Below the pieces are notes generated by a model. It saw only the letters and a list, made by a program, of their open reading frames with translations, ran no database searches and was not told the DNA's origin. Below are positions 54,672 through 63,746 of a DNA stretch of 64,000 nt, piece after piece. The stretch is from positions 1-64,000 of the forward strand of contig CAYYKD010000011.1 of the NCBI GenBank assembly GCA_964471825.1, written 5' to 3'. The stretch's first letter is position 1. Every line of letters starts with the position of its first letter. This stretch comes from CAYYKD01 sp964471825. GTDB lineage: Bacteria > Spirochaetota > GWE2-31-10 > CAYYKD01. Made by a program: the position numbers and the translations under genes.

Positions 54672-55319
54672 ATGATAACTAATATTTTAAATAAATACAA
54701 CCTTACAAAAAAACTATTTTCTCTAACTGATAATAATTTTTTCATGTACTGTAATGAAAATAATGACTCAGTTCTTGATTTTGTAGATACGGAAAAGTTT
54801 CAGGATGATGAAAGGTTACCATATTTTATTAATGTTTGGGAGTCCGGTTTAGTTCTTGGTTCATATATTCTAAATAATAAAGTTCATTTTAAAGGAAAAA
54901 AAGTGCTTGAGCTAGGTTGCGGAGGAGGTATTTCCGGTATATGCTCCTCTATCTCAGGGTCAATAACAACATTTTCAGATTATGAAACAGATGCTTTGAG
55001 CTTATCTGAATATAATTGTCAAATCAATAATATATATAACTCAAAATATTTATTATTAGATTGGAGGGACTATACGGTCAATGAAACTTATGACTATATA
55101 ATAGGTGCCGATTTGTTGTATGAAAATAGGATGATAATACCTCTATTTAAATTGATTTGTTCAATTTTAGATGCTAATAACGACACAAAAGTTTTATTAT
55201 CCGATCCTAATCGGTCCTATATAGATGATTTTATTAAGCAATTTGAAGATCATAAATATCTGGTAAATAGAATTAAAGGTAATATTAAGGATGTTTCAAT
55301 TTATGAAATTTATTGTTAA
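54672..55319 (+). CDS. Class I SAM methyltransferase (METTL/Methyltransf_16-like)
   Basis: A 215-residue methyltransferase. VWESGLVLGSYI precedes the SAM motif VLELGCGGGISGICSS, then SDYETDALSL and IIGADLLYENRMIIPL, with a late DPNRSY. The W-x-S/G-x-x-LG opening is typical of lysine methyltransferases of the METTL20/21 group. The target is unknown. It is divergent from the RNA methyltransferase, with 52 bases between them, and its last 17 bases overlap the next gene. Confidence 0.78.
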   Translation: MITNILNKYNLTKKLFSLTDNNFFMYCNENNDSVLDFVDTEKFQDDERLPYFINVWESGLVLGSYILNNKVHFKGKKVLELGCGGGISGICSSISGSITTFSDYETDALSLSEYNCQINNIYNSKYLLLDWRDYTVNETYDYIIGADLLYENRMIIPLFKLICSILDANNDTKVLLSDPNRSYIDDFIKQFEDHKYLVNRIKGNIKDVSIYEIYC

Positions 55320-56553
55320 TTTATTTTTTTTAGTATTCACAGTAATAAAAATATTTTCGTTAGATAATAATCATTCGCATAATGTTACGGTTGCATTATT
55401 ACCACTCTCTTTATTTACCGACAATATGCTCTCAGTTGAACTAAAAGATAGTTTTCAAAATATTTTGCATAATCAATTCTTAAAACCAAATATTGATCCT
55501 GTTTTCGTAAATATTAAACTAAGTAGTAATGATTTTACTTATAATTTCATAAAAAACAATACAGATAGTCATATAGAGAGGATTAAAAACGAATCGAACC
55601 CTCGGTATATTGTTCATTTCGAGTTAAGAAAGTATTTTTCAGCCGATGATTTTAGTACCAGTCAAGAATTACAAAAAATGATTACCATAAGTATTAATGT
55701 AATTATTTTTGATACTAAAAGTAATACAATGGTCTTTAATGAGGTTATAGAGAAGGTTTATAGAGGTTCAGATTATGATAATGTTGTGATTTTAAATAAA
55801 GTCTATCAAAACATATCACAATATATTTTTGAACTTATTGATCAGACCGGTTTTTTAAAGAGAAGATATTTCCACTCTTTAAATAATAACATAATAGTAA
55901 AATTTGATGATGATTTAATCAAGAGACCGTTATTAAACCAACATTTGATAATTGTTGATGGTAATTCCAATAAAACGATCGGTGGGGCTAAAATATTTTT
56001 TCAAAATCAACGAGTAAGCTATGGAATGATTACTTATACAAATACACTAATTATTGACAATAAGAATCTATCATATATTCCATTTACTAAATACAACATG
56101 GATATTGATAATTTAGGTGGTCTGGTAATTAATTTTGATAAACTGGGAAATAGTTTTTATCCATTTATAGATTTAAGAATTTTCACGCCAACCGGAACAT
56201 TCTTTTTTAAACCATCTCTCGGAATAAACTTTTTATTTTTTTATACTGAGAGTAAACTCATGACACCCATAACAGTTTACACAGGATTGAAGCTTGAATT
56301 AAATTTAAACAGATTCATCATATCGCTTGGATTTAACTTAGGATGTTACTTTTCTCAAGATAAACAACTGAAATATATTGTTGATTCTATATATATTAAT
56401 CCTCATATATCATTTGGGATCACCTTAAACAACTATTCATCAATAAAAATTGAGATTGGCTATAGTTATTATAATAACAATGAACTGTTAAAAAACTGGA
56501 AAAAAGACCTATCCGGATTTACCGTAAAAGCAGGCCCATCAATACAATTATAA
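55303..56553 (+). CDS. Exported protein of unknown function with possible barrel
   Basis: A 416-residue protein with a signal peptide (MKFIVNLFFLVFTVIKIFS). The N-terminal half (about 30-185) resembles the TolB-N/CsgG-like fold: VTVALLPLSLF, then a helix, RYIVHFELRKYF, ISINVIIFDTKSN and FNEVIEKVYRG. The C-terminal half has many amphipathic strands (SFYPFIDLRIFTPTG, FIISLGFNLGCYFS, ISFGITLNNYS, IEIGYSYYNN), suggesting an outer membrane barrel. The ATG at 55303 is chosen for the signal peptide. No named family. Confidence 0.65.
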   Translation: MKFIVNLFFLVFTVIKIFSLDNNHSHNVTVALLPLSLFTDNMLSVELKDSFQNILHNQFLKPNIDPVFVNIKLSSNDFTYNFIKNNTDSHIERIKNESNPRYIVHFELRKYFSADDFSTSQELQKMITISINVIIFDTKSNTMVFNEVIEKVYRGSDYDNVVILNKVYQNISQYIFELIDQTGFLKRRYFHSLNNNIIVKFDDDLIKRPLLNQHLIIVDGNSNKTIGGAKIFFQNQRVSYGMITYTNTLIIDNKNLSYIPFTKYNMDIDNLGGLVINFDKLGNSFYPFIDLRIFTPTGTFFFKPSLGINFLFFYTESKLMTPITVYTGLKLELNLNRFIISLGFNLGCYFSQDKQLKYIVDSIYINPHISFGITLNNYSSIKIEIGYSYYNNNELLKNWKKDLSGFTVKAGPSIQL

Positions 56554-56644
56554 TATTGAAGACATGCATAAATAAAAAACAAATAGAGTTCACGCGCGTT
56601 AAGTTTCAACTGTAAACTAAAGTAGACAATCATGCTGCTGTCGG

Positions 56645-57601
56645 TTAAATTTTTGAGTCTTTAATTTTTTCTATAGTTTCTCTTATCCTCAGGTAGCTTT
56701 CATATCTAAAAAGTGTTATTTCATCTTGTTCTAACCCTTTTAAGACGGCACAACCCGGTTCTGAAATATGTTGACAGTTTGGGTATCGGCATTTTTCTCT
56801 GAAACCGTCAAAGTCTTTAAAATACCCTTGAACCTCTTTAGGATCATCGATAAATATTGAAAACTCTCTTATACCGGGAGTATCAATTATTTTTTTATCT
56901 TCCATACAGTAGATTCTTGAGAAATTGGTAGTGTGGGTACCGCGATCAAATTTCTTACTCACTTCGCCAATCCTAAGATCAATTTTATCGTTTGATAATT
57001 TTTTTAACAGGGAACTTTTACCAACGCCGGACCTACCTATGAAGTTTGACAATTTACCTTTCAATTCGTTATTTAAAATTTCAATTCCATCATTCGTATT
57101 TATCGATGTGAGTATGGTCTTTATGCCGATTTTATTGTATGCATTAGTTGATTCTGTAAGCAATTTGTTTGCAATCTCCTCATTGTCGTTTAAGAGGTCA
57201 GATTTGTTGAATACAATCAATACAGGTATATGCATTAGATCTGCCGAAAATATGCACCTATCAATAAAAAATGGCCTAATTGGAGGGTTTAGAACTGAGT
57301 CTACAATTACTAGAAGATCAATATTTGCTGCCAGAGTTTGAATCTCTCTGCCACCATTCTTTAGACGGAGAATTTCATTCTTTCTATCAAGTCTTTTTGA
57401 TATAAGACCTTGTGCTTCAGTTGATATTTCAAATTTTACTAAATCGCCGGATACTATTGGAGATATGTCTTTTCTGTTTTTTATGTTATTTGTTAATCCA
57501 ATTATTTTTCCTTTTATTCTACACTCATATTCTTTATTATCTTTTAAATCTAGAACTGTGTAAATTGATTTGACTCCCCATAATATTAAGCCTTCAGACA
57601 T
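56645..57601 (-). CDS. rsgA: Ribosome small-subunit-dependent GTPase A
   Basis: Circularly permuted GTPase of 318 residues that helps mature the 30S subunit. It has an N-terminal OB fold, then G4 VFNKSD before G1 GRSGVGKSSLLKKL, then G3 DTPG in IIDTPGIREF, and the zinc-binding C-terminal CRYPNCQHISEPGCAV. That motif order defines the family. Its start overlaps the end of murI by 16 bases. Confidence 0.95.
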   Translation of the reverse strand: MSEGLILWGVKSIYTVLDLKDNKEYECRIKGKIIGLTNNIKNRKDISPIVSGDLVKFEISTEAQGLISKRLDRKNEILRLKNGGREIQTLAANIDLLVIVDSVLNPPIRPFFIDRCIFSADLMHIPVLIVFNKSDLLNDNEEIANKLLTESTNAYNKIGIKTILTSINTNDGIEILNNELKGKLSNFIGRSGVGKSSLLKKLSNDKIDLRIGEVSKKFDRGTHTTNFSRIYCMEDKKIIDTPGIREFSIFIDDPKEVQGYFKDFDGFREKCRYPNCQHISEPGCAVLKGLEQDEITLFRYESYLRIRETIEKIKDSKI

Positions 57602-58386
57602 ATTTTTTCCTCTAAGAGAATCTTATCAAAGATATTTAAACGGTTATTAAGTCTCTCATATTTTGATAAACAGTTTGTGATATTACTGCTTATTATACAA
57701 TACTTTTCATTTGTGTAAGATAAAAAAGAACTATCAATCAATGATATTATTCGATTTGATACTCCCTCAGAAGAGTCAATTATTCTTACCTTTCCTATAA
57801 AATACTCATTGATCTCTTTTATTAAAAAACTATAATGTGTGCAACCCAAAACAAGAGAATCAATGTCTTTATCGTTGAAAAAAGATAGTTCTTTATTAAT
57901 CGATTCAATGATTTGTTGTTTATTATAATCCAACTCTACGGCATTTACAAGTTCAGGGCAGGGATGAATAAAAACCTCTTTGTCTCGTGCAAATTTATCA
58001 ATCAGATCGTATATGTACCTTTGTTTTACCGTGCTATTTGTTGCAATTACCCCAATTTTGTTGTTTTTTGTTGACTCTGATGCTTTCTTTATTGCAGGAA
58101 CTGTTCCAACCACAGGGATTTTAACAACCTTTCTTATTTGATCAAGTGCAGATACACTTGCTGTGTTACAGGCAACTGTTATCAAACCAATATCGTATTT
58201 TGAGCTCATCCGTCTGTATATATCTACTAAAATTTCGGCGATTTCAGTTTGCTCCCGATTTCCATAGGGGAAATTTTCTGTGTCCGCAAAATACAATATT
58301 GAAGAATTATTCTGCTTTTCTAAAAAACTTTTCAGTATAGATATGCCGCCAATTCCTGAGTCTATAAACAAAATAAACTTATTCAT
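57586..58386 (-). CDS. murI: Glutamate racemase
   Basis: Makes D-glutamate for peptidoglycan. It has 266 residues. FIDSGIGGISILKSF, VACNTASVSAL with the first catalytic cysteine, PVVGTVPAI, VIATNSTV and VLGCTHYSFL with the second cysteine. The first motif is usually DSGVGG, so this is close to consensus. It is cotranscribed with the parvulin lipoprotein gene upstream (three bases apart) and rsgA downstream. Confidence 0.95.
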   Translation of the reverse strand: MNKFILFIDSGIGGISILKSFLEKQNNSSILYFADTENFPYGNREQTEIAEILVDIYRRMSSKYDIGLITVACNTASVSALDQIRKVVKIPVVGTVPAIKKASESTKNNKIGVIATNSTVKQRYIYDLIDKFARDKEVFIHPCPELVNAVELDYNKQQIIESINKELSFFNDKDIDSLVLGCTHYSFLIKEINEYFIGKVRIIDSSEGVSNRIISLIDSSFLSYTNEKYCIISSNITNCLSKYERLNNRLNIFDKILLEEKICLKA

Positions 58387-58389
58387 AAA

Positions 58390-59742
58390 TTAGTATTGAG
58401 AAACCTCTTTGATAAATTTTTTAAGGAGTTTTTCATTTGTTTTGAAATTACTTTCATCAATGGTCGATCGGTAAAAGTTATACCTGGCTATATTTGCATT
58501 TTGATCATATAGTTTTTGGTAAATCATCTCTTCTACCTCATTTAAAGGTTGTACAAATATTGTTCCACCTTTTAATTCAAATGTAAACATATCATTTAAG
58601 TTTTCTTTATAAAAATCGCTAATCTGTTTTTTGGATGGTGCAAAATCTTTAACGGTATCAGATACATAATGCTTAGATACAAGGTCGTAATATGCAAATT
58701 CCATTATAGTATTATATTTCATCGATTTTGTTATTGATGGATCAATTATTTTATTTGATAGTATCAAATCAAGACTAAGATTATCTGCGAGTGTAAGAAG
58801 ATCAGAGTATGATGGATTGATTGATATGGATTTAGTAAGTTCATCTGCGGTCTTAAAGAATTTATCCCGTGTGATAGTTTTATCTTTATATGTAATTACT
58901 ATGGATTCATCATATTTTCTTTCCTTAATAATTTCTTTATTAATTCTAAGGTCTTTATCTTTTAATAGTTGTTTGTACCAATTCTCTTCAATCTCTAACA
59001 TCTTTTTATTGTAGATAGTTTCATTTAGCTCCGCATCTGAAATTAACTCATCAATAGAGATGTCTACTGTTCCTGATATCATGATTAAGTGTAACCCGAC
59101 ATTTGTTTCAATAATCTCACTGCAGGTTATATGGGGAAGTGTTTTTAAAACAATATCGATTTCATCTTCCATTTCTCCAACTTTTACATTTCCAATATAT
59201 CCGCCATCATTGGCTGTGATATCATCAGAATATTTTTTTGCTGCTGCTTTGAAATCATCTAGAGATTTAATAGTCTTTCTTATTGAATTAAGTTGTTTTT
59301 TACTTTCATTTATCCGCTCGTCCACCAAAGTGTCTGTTTTTTTAACTATTTGATATAAGGTGTATTGTTTTTTGTACATGCTGTAGTCGGCTTGATGGAT
59401 CTTAACTTTGTCATCTACCATTTTTTTTTGAAGCATGTTGTATGCTATTTTTTGACTTATATCTTTATATTCACCTTGGAGTTCAGCATTATTTATTAGG
59501 CCTGATTCCTTTGATTTTTCAGTTAGAATTTTTTGTAGGGATAATCTTCTTAGCAGATTAAAATAATCTTCGTAATCTTTATATTCCTTTTTCTTAGAGT
59601 CATCTAATACATTGAAATATCTCTTAAACTCACCATACGATATTGATCCGCTATCAAATGTAGATAGCTTTTTATCATTAGTACACCCAATTAAAAATAT
59701 AACTAAGACTATAATATTTATATATTTATATAACTTTTTCAT
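58390..59742 (-). CDS. Parvulin-type peptidyl-prolyl isomerase lipoprotein
   Basis: A 450-residue envelope lipoprotein (lipobox FLIGC, residue 20) with an N-terminal SurA/PrsA-like helical region and one parvulin domain (about 130-225; AAAKKYSDDITANDGGYIGNV, CSEIIETNVGLHLIMI). It should help fold exported or outer membrane proteins. The C-terminal ~220 residues form a second helical chaperone-like region. It heads the unit with murI and rsgA. Confidence 0.87.
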   Translation of the reverse strand: MKKLYKYINIIVLVIFLIGCTNDKKLSTFDSGSISYGEFKRYFNVLDDSKKKEYKDYEDYFNLLRRLSLQKILTEKSKESGLINNAELQGEYKDISQKIAYNMLQKKMVDDKVKIHQADYSMYKKQYTLYQIVKKTDTLVDERINESKKQLNSIRKTIKSLDDFKAAAKKYSDDITANDGGYIGNVKVGEMEDEIDIVLKTLPHITCSEIIETNVGLHLIMISGTVDISIDELISDAELNETIYNKKMLEIEENWYKQLLKDKDLRINKEIIKERKYDESIVITYKDKTITRDKFFKTADELTKSISINPSYSDLLTLADNLSLDLILSNKIIDPSITKSMKYNTIMEFAYYDLVSKHYVSDTVKDFAPSKKQISDFYKENLNDMFTFELKGGTIFVQPLNEVEEMIYQKLYDQNANIARYNFYRSTIDESNFKTNEKLLKKFIKEVSQY

Positions 59743-59910
59743 AAAACCCCTTCAATACAGTATTATTCTATTTATAATAAATATTCGTGGATTATGCAAT
59801 AGGCTAAAAAATTTTTTTCTTTTATCTTTTTCTTTTATCTTTGAATCATTTTTTAATAATCATTTTCTAATTAGTCTGTGTTAATGTTAAAAAGTGATTT
59901 ACTTCAGTTA

Positions 59911-59942
59911 TCAAATATGTTATATATCAAATATGTCATATA
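59911..59942 (+). repeat. Tandem 16-base direct repeat upstream of an exported protein gene
   Basis: TCAAATATGTTATATA (59911-59926) is followed at once by TCAAATATGTCATATA (59927-59942), differing at one base. It ends 33 bases before the TTG start of the next gene, where an operator or promoter element could lie. Confidence 0.65.
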
Positions 59943-59975
59943 ATAAATTAACTTATCGAGAAAAAAGGAGTTGAT

Positions 59976-60836
59976 TTGAAAATATTTTTTTTAACTAAAA
60001 AAACTTTTTTAATGTTTATTTCAATTACTATTTCACTTAATATCAATGTAATTTACGCTCAGAGTTTAAATGTTGATGACATTTTTACTGTTGAGCAAAA
60101 AACACTTGTTTTAACAGGTGAGTTTATATCAAGAATGTATTTAAAACATAATCCGGTAGGTGAGAATACCGATATTCGAATTCAAATTCCAATTACAAAA
60201 TATACTTCGGAAGATTATTCTAACTATGAGATGATTTGCGATGAAAGGGCATTTATCCCTTATAAATTAGATTCAAAAACCAGGCTCTCTGTCTATAATA
60301 CTTTATTAGGTTTTTCAAAGTTAAAAGGTACAGAATATTGGACTTTTAATGGGAATAAAAAAGTAACTTTTATAGTTGATAGTTCTACAATTGATGATCG
60401 TAAAAAAAGAAATAGTATACCTGATTATGAGTCTTTTCTTGTCGAAAACTATAGAAAATCCTATTTTCAACAGATGGATAATAAGTTTGGAAAGTTAGTT
60501 TACATAAACGATCTTTTTGTAGATGGAGATAATTTTGTTTCAATCAGTTCAACAGCAGATCCAATTTTTCCTATAGTTAGAGCAGGCGAGTTCAAAAGTA
60601 TTATTTTTTTAATGTATGATGATAAGAATAGTGGTTTTTTCTATTATGCTGCAAGTGTAATGCGTATCAGAAATGATTTAATTCTTAAGAGTGGAAAGCT
60701 TTACAATACAACTTTTTCTAATCGATTAAGAGGGGCTAATATTCATTTATTTAAACTTCTTGGGGTAGACAGAAGTGATAAGATTGTAACATGGGATACA
60801 AAGAAATTAAAAGAAGGATATTATAGAAATTTCTAG
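59976..60836 (+). CDS. Exported protein of unknown function
   Basis: A 286-residue protein with a signal peptide (about 1-29, ending VIYAQ). It starts at a TTG five bases after AAGGAG. The mature protein has mixed strands and helices (TGEFISRMYLKHNPVGENTD, YEMICDERAFIPYKL, LLGFSKLKGTEYW), and no motif I can name. A 16-base tandem repeat lies just upstream. It lies 16 bases before a glycosyltransferase gene and may be cotranscribed with it. Confidence 0.7.
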   Translation: MKIFFLTKKTFLMFISITISLNINVIYAQSLNVDDIFTVEQKTLVLTGEFISRMYLKHNPVGENTDIRIQIPITKYTSEDYSNYEMICDERAFIPYKLDSKTRLSVYNTLLGFSKLKGTEYWTFNGNKKVTFIVDSSTIDDRKKRNSIPDYESFLVENYRKSYFQQMDNKFGKLVYINDLFVDGDNFVSISSTADPIFPIVRAGEFKSIIFLMYDDKNSGFFYYAASVMRIRNDLILKSGKLYNTTFSNRLRGANIHLFKLLGVDRSDKIVTWDTKKLKEGYYRNF

Positions 60837-60852
60837 AATTAAGGGATATTAA

Positions 60853-61758
60853 ATGGATCGAGATTTAAGTGAACTTGTTTTTCATATACCTGTAAGAATT
60901 GATACGGATGACAGGTTGAATAATCTCTTAATAACTGTTAATTTTCTTTCTAAAAACTTTCCGGACTCAAAAATCCAGGTTGTTGAAGATAGTTTAGAAC
61001 CCTCATTAAAACATATATTTGAAAAATCTCCTAATGTTGAATATTTATTTATACATGGTGAAGAACGATTTTCAAAGTCGCGTACTATAAACTATGGTTT
61101 GAGTAAGACGAACTGTAAGTTTTTTTGTGTGTATGATGCGGATGTACTCATAACTCCTGCTGCAGTGTATAAATCAATTGAAATTTTGTTAAAAAAGGAT
61201 GTAGCAGTAATCCTACCTCACAATGGTGTGTTTGTAAATGTTATCGGTGAGACAAAGAGATATGTTGCAGAGAAACTTGATATTAATTCAATTAAATATT
61301 TTAATAGAATATCAATAAAACCATTAAACAAAGATCTTAGATTGTACTATATACCTAGTGGAGTTGTTATTTTTGATAGAGAGACGCTTAAGTTGGCTGG
61401 CGGTTATCATAGAATGATGGTATCATATGGGTGGGAAGATATTGAAATTTTAAAGAGATTATCAAGAATTGGCTATGATTATTTTAGTCTGTACGGTTAC
61501 AATGTTATTCATTTAGATCATGCTAGGGGAGTTGATTCAAAACCGGGTGAGTATTTTAACATTAACAAAGGGATTTTTAATAAAACAATTAAATTAAAAG
61601 GTGATGAATTCTTTGAATATCTTAAGACAGATATTGGTGCGGATAGTCAAATTATCAATAAAATCAAAAAAAAGTCTTTCTTTTTTACTTTTTTTACTTT
61701 TAGCAAGATACGATTTATTTTACAGAGAATATACTGCAAATTTTTTATTCTTAAATAG
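60853..61758 (+). CDS. Galactosyltransferase-like glycosyltransferase (GT2/GT7C type)
   Basis: A 301-residue cytoplasmic or membrane-associated glycosyltransferase. VYDADVLITP is the nucleotide-sugar/metal DxD motif. VVIFDRETLKLAGGYHRMM followed by YGWEDIEILKRL is the GT7 C-terminal (galactosyltransferase) signature. It probably adds a sugar to a surface glycan or glycoprotein. The C-terminal ~30 residues are basic and aromatic (KKKSFFFTFFTFSKIRF), perhaps for membrane contact. Confidence 0.82.
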   Translation: MDRDLSELVFHIPVRIDTDDRLNNLLITVNFLSKNFPDSKIQVVEDSLEPSLKHIFEKSPNVEYLFIHGEERFSKSRTINYGLSKTNCKFFCVYDADVLITPAAVYKSIEILLKKDVAVILPHNGVFVNVIGETKRYVAEKLDINSIKYFNRISIKPLNKDLRLYYIPSGVVIFDRETLKLAGGYHRMMVSYGWEDIEILKRLSRIGYDYFSLYGYNVIHLDHARGVDSKPGEYFNINKGIFNKTIKLKGDEFFEYLKTDIGADSQIINKIKKKSFFFTFFTFSKIRFILQRIYCKFFILK

Positions 61759-61788
61759 AGCTTATTGAATAACCGTCTTTTTGTCATG

Positions 61789-61884
61789 TTTTTATTGATT
61801 CGACAATAAAAAAAAATCGAAGAAAATTCAAAAGTAATTCTTACTAGAGCTTCGGTATTTTTCCGATATTTTTTCGATATTTTA
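61789..61884. terminator. Hairpin and short repeats between convergent genes
   Basis: TTTTTATTG (61789-61797) pairs with CAATAAAAA (61804-61812) around ATTCGA, a weak bidirectional terminator. Downstream, TTCGGTATTT, TTCCGATATTTT and TTCGATATTTT form three near-tandem copies (61851-61883) that run up to the end of the next gene. Confidence 0.4.
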
Positions 61885-63116
61885 GTTTAATGAGTTGTTG
61901 ATGTTAATTATATCATCTATCCCTTCACGAAGTTTCATATTTTTCTTGCATATTTCAAGACTTTTTTTTGCCGGTGTATAGGTTGGGTCGTTAATTAATA
62001 TAGTGTTTAAGATGTCAAATGCTTCACTGTATTGCCCTGTGTTCATCAATCTGACAGCATTTACATATAAGCCGGTTAAAGTAATCATTTTTTTCTCTCT
62101 TCCAAAATCTCCTAGTTTCAATGAGGCCGATACACTAAACCTGAATAGGTCTGAAAAATCAGGGTTATATATCATTGTAACACTAAAATCATCAAATTTT
62201 ATATTCATACCAATTGAAAATGTCGGATTTGATTTAATAACAAATCCGCCGATGAACGAAGTGTACTTTGTGAAATACACTTCAAATCCTGATTTAACAT
62301 TCCAGTTTTTATAGGTTAATAAGGAATAATTGAAAAGCATCTCAACATCAATGCTCATTATTAAGATCTCTATTGGTTTATATGAAATACCTATGTTGAA
62401 TGAAGTAGGTGGTGGTTCATCTCTAACAAATGGGCCAAGGTTTTTTACTGTAAAACCTACAGAAAAGTTTTTCTCATTTTTATTATAACCTTTTAAAAAA
62501 TTAAACCTTGTTAAAAATCCTATATCGAAAACTATACCGACTGATGATTGTCCTGCATAAATTGAGTCAGGAATACCATAGACAAAGAGTTTAACATTTG
62601 CACCGGCTGATAGGCCGAAAAAATCATAGTTTCTTAAGAAGTTATAAGAGAAGTTAAAGGTATAAACAGAATAGTTGATAATACCGGACCCGGTTATTAT
62701 TCCAAATGAATCATATTTATCAAATGGTATGTATAGAACCCTTGCTCCAAAACCAAATCCAAGATCATTAAATCGCATTGTAAATGCAAGAGTATTGTAA
62801 TTAACATCTTATTATGACTAAAAAATAACTCTGTAAATTGAAGACTTGAGGTTCCGGCAGGATTGTTTTCCAGGGTATTTATATCATCTGCAATAGCTGT
62901 AAATGCACCGGCGAAGCCGGTATCCCTTCCTCCATAACTCATGTTAAGAAAAGGGAAAAAGTTAGTTCCATAATCACCGGAAATTTGCAGAAATGCTTTC
63001 TCAATATTTAGATAGCCCTGAAGAAAGTTATTCTCAAAATCATCTGATTCAATGTCAGCATTAAAAAGAGTAAAAAAAATTAATATGTATATAAAATATT
63101 TGTATCGTTTCATCAT
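61882..63116 (-). pseudogene. UPF0164/PorV-like outer membrane protein with TPR tail, one frameshift
   Basis: Two overlapping frames make one protein of about 411 residues. The N-terminal part has a signal peptide and GGRDTGFAGAFTAIADD with NTLENNPAGTSSLQF, the signature of PorV/UPF0164 proteins. The second frame continues MRFNDLGFGFGARVLYIP with many barrel strands and ends in a TPR-like helix pair (YVNAVRLMNTGQYSEAFDIL). The break is near 62809: one added base turns the sequence into NKDVNYNTLAFTMRF and restores the frame. Treponema pallidum relatives are FadL-like. It may be a sequencing error and the gene functional. No strong ribosome-binding site. Confidence 0.72.
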
Positions 63117-63185
63117 GTTAATTATATATACTATTATCGAATAATTCAAGAAGAATTAAAGAGATATAAAAAATTAAAAATATTA

Positions 63186-63191
63186 TTGACA
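63186..63191 (+). promoter_or_regulatory. -35 element of the tRNA-Cys/Leu promoter
   Basis: TTGACA (63186-63191) within a stretch (63176-63196) that differs at one base from the ilv promoter region at 10470-10490. The -10 is less clear; GATAAA at 63207 is a candidate with a short spacer. Confidence 0.6.
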
Positions 63192-63227
63192 AATAACGGT
63201 TGCTATGATAAAAGTCCATACAAATAT

Positions 63228-63298
63228 GGCAACGTCGCCAAGTGGTAAGGCCGAGGTCTGCAAAATCTCTACCGGCGGTTCGAGTCCGCCCGTCGCCT
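63228..63298 (+). tRNA. tRNA-Cys (anticodon GCA)
   Basis: A 71-base cloverleaf: acceptor GGCAACG/CGTCGCC with one A-C mismatch, anticodon arm GAGGTCTGCAAAATCTC with GCA, T arm GGCGGTTCGAGTCCGCC, discriminator T. CCA is not encoded. Confidence 0.95.
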
Positions 63299-63306
63299 TT
63301 AGAAAA

Positions 63307-63347
63307 CTACAGAAATTTTTCTGTAGGAAATTGTAGAAACAATTTCC
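63307..63347 (+). other. Two hairpins in the tRNA-Cys/tRNA-Leu spacer
   Basis: CTACAGAAA/TTTCTGTAG (63307-63326) and GGAAATTGT/ACAATTTCC (63326-63347) are adjacent perfect 9-bp stems filling the spacer. They may guide processing of a shared precursor. No T tract follows, so neither is likely a terminator. Confidence 0.6.
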
Positions 63348-63348
63348 T

Positions 63349-63433
63349 GCCCCGGTGGTGGAAATGGTAGACACAAGGGACTTAAAATCCCTCGGACTAA
63401 TACTCCGTACCGGTTCAAGTCCGGTCCAGGGCA
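63349..63433 (+). tRNA. tRNA-Leu (anticodon TAA)
   Basis: An 85-base class II tRNA: acceptor GCCCCGG/CCAGGGC, anticodon arm AGGGACTTAAAATCCCT with TAA, a variable arm (CGGACTAATACTCCG), T arm CCGGTTCAAGTCCGG, discriminator A. CCA is not encoded. Confidence 0.95.
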
Positions 63434-63435
63434 AA

Positions 63436-63470
63436 ATGAGAGCTGTGCATACGGCTCTCATTTCTTTTTA
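63436..63470 (+). terminator. Terminator of the tRNA-Cys/Leu unit
   Basis: ATGAGAGCTGT (63436-63446) pairs with ACGGCTCTCAT (63451-63461) with one T-G wobble, then TTCTTTTT. Confidence 0.88.
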
Positions 63471-63746
63471 GTATATTAGTTTTTTCAAATATGTTGAATA
63501 TAGAAAAATTAATATAGATATTATTAATATAGATAATATTAATATAGAGCCTAATTAGAGCATTTGTAATTTTTTCTTGGTTTATAAATGAATAATCAAA
63601 AAAATATCTAACGCATTAAATTAAATATTTGACTTTTAATTTGATAAATGATATTATTTAATGAGATTTTTCAATTGTTTATTGTTATTTAGTTATTTTT
63701 ATTGAAGAATATTTGCGTGTAAAGTTAACTTATGAGGTAATAGCTA
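63471..63746. other. Intergenic stretch, no gene seen
   Basis: A/T-rich spacer with AATATAGATATTATTAATATAG-like short repeats around 63507-63548 and a TATAGAGCCT decamer at 63543 that also occurs at 4903 and 16601. The second half probably holds the promoter of the gene at 63747. Confidence 0.5.

Noticed and set aside
63183..63461. Minus-strand 92-codon frame over the tRNA-Cys/tRNA-Leu pair
   Set aside because: It is the antisense of two well-formed tRNAs; such frames are common artefacts of tRNA sequence.
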